From the NCBI RefSeq assembly GCF_900109095.1, contig NZ_FNYZ01000009.1, positions 124,001 to 188,000 of the forward strand: a stretch of DNA of 64,000 bases. Direction: 5' to 3'. Every line of letters begins with the position of its first letter. The stretch's first letter is position 1. The DNA comes from Sphingobium sp. AP50. Lineage in GTDB: Bacteria > Pseudomonadota > Alphaproteobacteria > Sphingomonadales > Sphingomonadaceae. The notes under the pieces are model-generated. The model was given only the letters and a program-made list of their open reading frames with translations. It was not told the DNA's origin and ran no database searches. The position numbers and the translations under genes were made by a program. Below, piece by piece: positions 61,440 through 64,000 of this stretch.

Positions 61440-61863
61440 TGACGTGGGACTGCGCAGGGGATCGCCGCGCGTTCTTCAAGACGTCAAAAGAGCCCGCAGC
61501 GCCCGAACAAACGGCGGTGGCTACAGGTTGATGCAAGGATTCCGATTTCGGATTCGATTTTTCAGATCGGCCGGAACAAAGGGCCTGCTTCACATCTGTC
61601 GGCAATATATTCAGCCGATCATTTGGAACCGGACGAGCAGTTGCTGGGCTAACCGAAGCACGGCAGGGACCAGAATATTACTGCTTATGCAGCCTTCGAG
61701 CAGCCGACAGCCCTGCTCCGGCATATAAGACGGAGCAGATTTCGCGAACATGCTTGTCAGCCAGACGCCCGAGCTGGCTGACAAGTCATGCAGTTCTGAT
61801 GGTCAAGACGACGTGGCCCGGAACGCCCGGACTGGTCAGTTCCTGCCATTCACGCCGATGGGT
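61440..61863. promoter_or_regulatory. Promoter region of the adhesin gene
   Basis: Intergenic stretch between the CRTAC1-type gene and the adhesin. It holds a perfect 12-pair hairpin (CTTGTCAGCCAG at 61753-61764 with CTGGCTGACAAG at 61774-61785). No T-run follows on either strand. The adhesin promoter on the minus strand must lie here; I do not see an unambiguous -35/-10 pair. No gene is supported. Confidence 0.55.
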
Positions 61864-63387
61864 TCAGTTTTTCTGCTGAACCGTCAGCACCTTCGCCTTA
61901 TAATCGGCGGGGCGAACGTTGTTGAGCCACTGCACCTTGCGCCCCTTGGCCGTCAGCCAGGTGACGGCCACCGAAACCTTGTCCATGGACTTGAGGCCAA
62001 AGTGCAGCGGCGTCACGCTCTGCGCGCCATAGCCGCCACCGGTCGAAACCATGCGGGTCGCCAGTACGCGCTTCTTGCTGTCGTACAGGCGAATTTCGGT
62101 GCCAGGCTTGGCGGGACGCCCCTTTGCATCCAGCGGCATGATGTTGATCGCGCGCGCGGCCTGCGCGGCGGGCATGACGTTGCGGAAGATGAAATGGCCG
62201 CCGACCGCGCTGTAACCGTGCGTCACGGTCAGGTCGATCGCGCCGTCGCCGTCATAATCCACCCATTCCACGCCATGGTCGCCATCGTTCAGGATCGGAT
62301 ATTGGTCGATCACATTGACGAAGCGCTTGCCGCCTTCATTGTGGAAGAGCGAGACAGCCGGCACCTGATTGGGCGTCTTGCCATGATAGGAGGTTATATA
62401 GAGATCGAGGAAACCGTCATTATCATAGTCGCCCCAGGATGCGCCGACGGCATGATTCTCGACATCGACGCCCATCTGCGCCGCGACATTGATGAAGCCG
62501 CCCTTGCCGTCATTCTTCCACAGGACATTCTTGCCATAATTGGGCACGAAGATGTCGAGCAGGCCGTCATTGTCGAAATCGCCCACGGCACAGCCGACGC
62601 CGCCATCTTCCTTCCCGCGACCGGGCATGTCCATGCCCAGCTTGGGCGCGACATCGACGAAGCGGTCGCCCTCATTATGGTAGAGGGAGTCGGTCTTGCC
62701 CGACTGGTTGGCCAGGAACAGGTCGAGCTTGCCGTCCTGATCATAATCCAGCCAGCAGGCGCCCACGGTCGATTTGAACACGGTCGGGTCCGTGTCGGCC
62801 ATGATCTGGCTGAAAGCGCCGCCATCATTGCGATAGAGGCGGTTCTTGCCGATGCGGTCGGTGGCGTAGAGGTCGAGTTTCCCGTCATTGTCGACGTCGA
62901 TCCAGTTATTCTGGCGCGACGCGCGACCGGGATTGACCATGGTCAGGCCGACCTTCTCCGCCACATTCTCGAACCTTTTGCCTTCGATATTGCGGAACAG
63001 CGCGCTCGGCTTGTCGGGCAGGGAGGAGCCGGCGAACAGGTCCAGCCAGCCGTCCCCGTCATAATCGGCCCAGCTGATCGCACGGAATTCACCGCCCGCG
63101 GTCGGAAGGCCCATCGCTTCCCCAACCCGCACGAACGTCCCGTTGTCGTTGCGATAGAGATGGATCGCGCCGCTCTTCATCGTGACCGCGAAGTCGAGGT
63201 CGCCATCCTTGTCGAAATCGGCCCAGGCGTTGGAGAGCGATCCCGCCTCATCGAACAGGTCGCGCTGGATCGCCTCGAAATGCTGACCGGTTTCGGGGGC
63301 CTGCGCAATGGCGGGCGCACCCGCGATCGCCGCGCCCGACAGGAGCAGCAGGGCCAGTTTCGCGCGCATCGTGCTGGAGCTATTCAC
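61864..63387 (-). CDS. CRTAC1/FG-GAP repeat secreted protein with ASPIC/UnbV-like end
   Basis: 507 residues. Signal peptide MRAKLALLLLSGAAIAGAPAIAQ, then about seven beta-propeller blades with Ca-binding loops: WADFDKDGDLDFAV, WADYDGDGWLDLFAG, WIDVDNDGKLDLYAT, WLDYDQDGKLDLFLA, VGDFDNDGLLDIFVP, WGDYDNDGFLDLYIT, WVDYDGDGAIDLTVT. The C-terminal domain (PAKPGTEIRLYDSKKRVLATRMVSTGGGYGAQSV...LHFGL) is ASPIC/UnbV-like. GTG start 63387 with AGAGGAA 5 bases upstream. Function unknown; family proteins are extracellular. Confidence 0.9.
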   Translation of the reverse strand: MNSSSTMRAKLALLLLSGAAIAGAPAIAQAPETGQHFEAIQRDLFDEAGSLSNAWADFDKDGDLDFAVTMKSGAIHLYRNDNGTFVRVGEAMGLPTAGGEFRAISWADYDGDGWLDLFAGSSLPDKPSALFRNIEGKRFENVAEKVGLTMVNPGRASRQNNWIDVDNDGKLDLYATDRIGKNRLYRNDGGAFSQIMADTDPTVFKSTVGACWLDYDQDGKLDLFLANQSGKTDSLYHNEGDRFVDVAPKLGMDMPGRGKEDGGVGCAVGDFDNDGLLDIFVPNYGKNVLWKNDGKGGFINVAAQMGVDVENHAVGASWGDYDNDGFLDLYITSYHGKTPNQVPAVSLFHNEGGKRFVNVIDQYPILNDGDHGVEWVDYDGDGAIDLTVTHGYSAVGGHFIFRNVMPAAQAARAINIMPLDAKGRPAKPGTEIRLYDSKKRVLATRMVSTGGGYGAQSVTPLHFGLKSMDKVSVAVTWLTAKGRKVQWLNNVRPADYKAKVLTVQQKN

Positions 63388-63416
63388 GGCAGTTCCTCTT
63401 TATCGTCGCAATTGGG

Positions 63417-64000
63417 TCAGTTGGTGAAGGGGATGGCAGGGACGGTGCCGGGTTCTGCGCCGACCTGCGCCGCGCGCAGCACGCGCAAGGCGTTGCCGCC
63501 CCACAGGCCGGCAATATCCTCGGCCTTATAGCCCGCCTTGAGCAGCGCAGCCGTGACCTTGGGGAAGTCGGTAATGTCGCGGAATCCCTCGATCCCGCCG
63601 CCGCCGTCAAAGTCGCCGCTGATGCCGATATGGTCGATCCCGACCAGCTTGATGGCATGCAGGATATGCTTCATCAGATCATCGAAGGTCGCCTGCGGGA
63701 CCGGCCATCTGGCGTCGATTTCCTTGCGCCTGGCAATCAGGTCGCGCCGTTCCTGCGCGCTCATATTGGCCCGCGACATGAAACCCGCCATCAGTTCCTT
63801 GAGCGCCGCCTCGCGCTCCGGAATCTTGGGCGTCGCGATCATATAGGCGTTGAAGGCGTTGATCTGGATGACGCCGCCCTTCTCCGCGATCAGCTTGGCT
63901 TCCGCATCAGGAATGTTGCGCGGATGATCGAACACGCCGCGCATGCCCGAATGCGACAGGATGATCGGCGCCTTGGACAGGGCCACCGTCTGGCGCACCA
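63417..64000 (-). CDS. Membrane dipeptidase (peptidase M19), C-terminal part, cut by window edge
   Basis: About 194 C-terminal residues of a renal-dipeptidase-type Zn peptidase. Visible: APIILSHSGMRGVFDHPRNIPD (Zn-site His region), LVGIDHIGISGDFDGGG (second metal-site Asp) and the C-terminal EDIAGLWGGNALRVLRAAQ. The start lies outside the window. It is 29 bases upstream of the CRTAC1-type gene on the same strand and probably co-transcribed. Confidence 0.92.
   Translation of the reverse strand, partial: VRQTVALSKAPIILSHSGMRGVFDHPRNIPDAEAKLIAEKGGVIQINAFNAYMIATPKIPEREAALKELMAGFMSRANMSAQERRDLIARRKEIDARWPVPQATFDDLMKHILHAIKLVGIDHIGISGDFDGGGGIEGFRDITDFPKVTAALLKAGYKAEDIAGLWGGNALRVLRAAQVGAEPGTVPAIPFTN

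Overview
The window looks like chromosomal DNA of a sphingomonad (Alphaproteobacteria, Sphingobium/Sphingomonas-like). The coding DNA is GC-rich. The protein families, the full nuo operon, the zapA-6S RNA-fthC neighbourhood, the tkt-gap-pgk-fda cluster and the many perfect palindromic intergenic repeats all fit that group. This assignment rests on recognition, not on a database search.

Layout. 1-12047 (minus): respiratory complex I operon nuoA to nuoM, with nuoM cut by the left edge. 12456-14260 (minus): elongation factor P, a small secreted protein and an inositol-monophosphatase-family enzyme. 14466-17005 (minus): two cell-wall enzymes (M23 peptidase, L,D-transpeptidase) and thiE. 17103-18230 (plus): a DmpA-type aminopeptidase. 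18328-26384: glycolysis/pentose phosphate genes tkt, gap, pgk and class I aldolase (minus), split by a plus-strand TlpA-like protein and an MFS transporter. 26587-29216 (plus): zapA, 6S RNA, fthC, a DUF2842 protein and an aquaporin, followed by three tandem tRNA-Asp genes (minus). 29713-32290: an AI-2E-family transporter, a secreted protein and a methyltransferase. 32410-36326 (minus): branched-chain 2-oxoacid dehydrogenase E1alpha-E1beta-E2. 36360-37050: a decayed stretch holding the 3' end of a broken thyA and a possible insertion-sequence scar. 37052-38574 (minus): MarR regulator and SleB-type hydrolase.

The most unusual part is 38664-61406 (minus). A giant adhesin of about 4960 residues is followed by its type I secretion system (TolC, ABC transporter, HlyD adaptor) and by a 1027-residue fusion whose C-terminal half is a MurF-like ligase. 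The last four genes overlap by 4 bases each and are probably translated in a coupled way. The adhesin carries an uninterrupted Asp-Ala tract of 1859 residues (930 Asp), with one Ala-to-Ser change, then about 27 Ig-like repeats. A Mur-type amide ligase coupled to export of a poly(Asp-Ala) protein suggests, as inference only, chemical modification of the Asp side chains, by analogy with cyanophycin synthetase, or synthesis of a surface partner.

The right end (61864-64000, minus) holds an FG-GAP/CRTAC1-type secreted protein and the C-terminal part of an M19 membrane dipeptidase.
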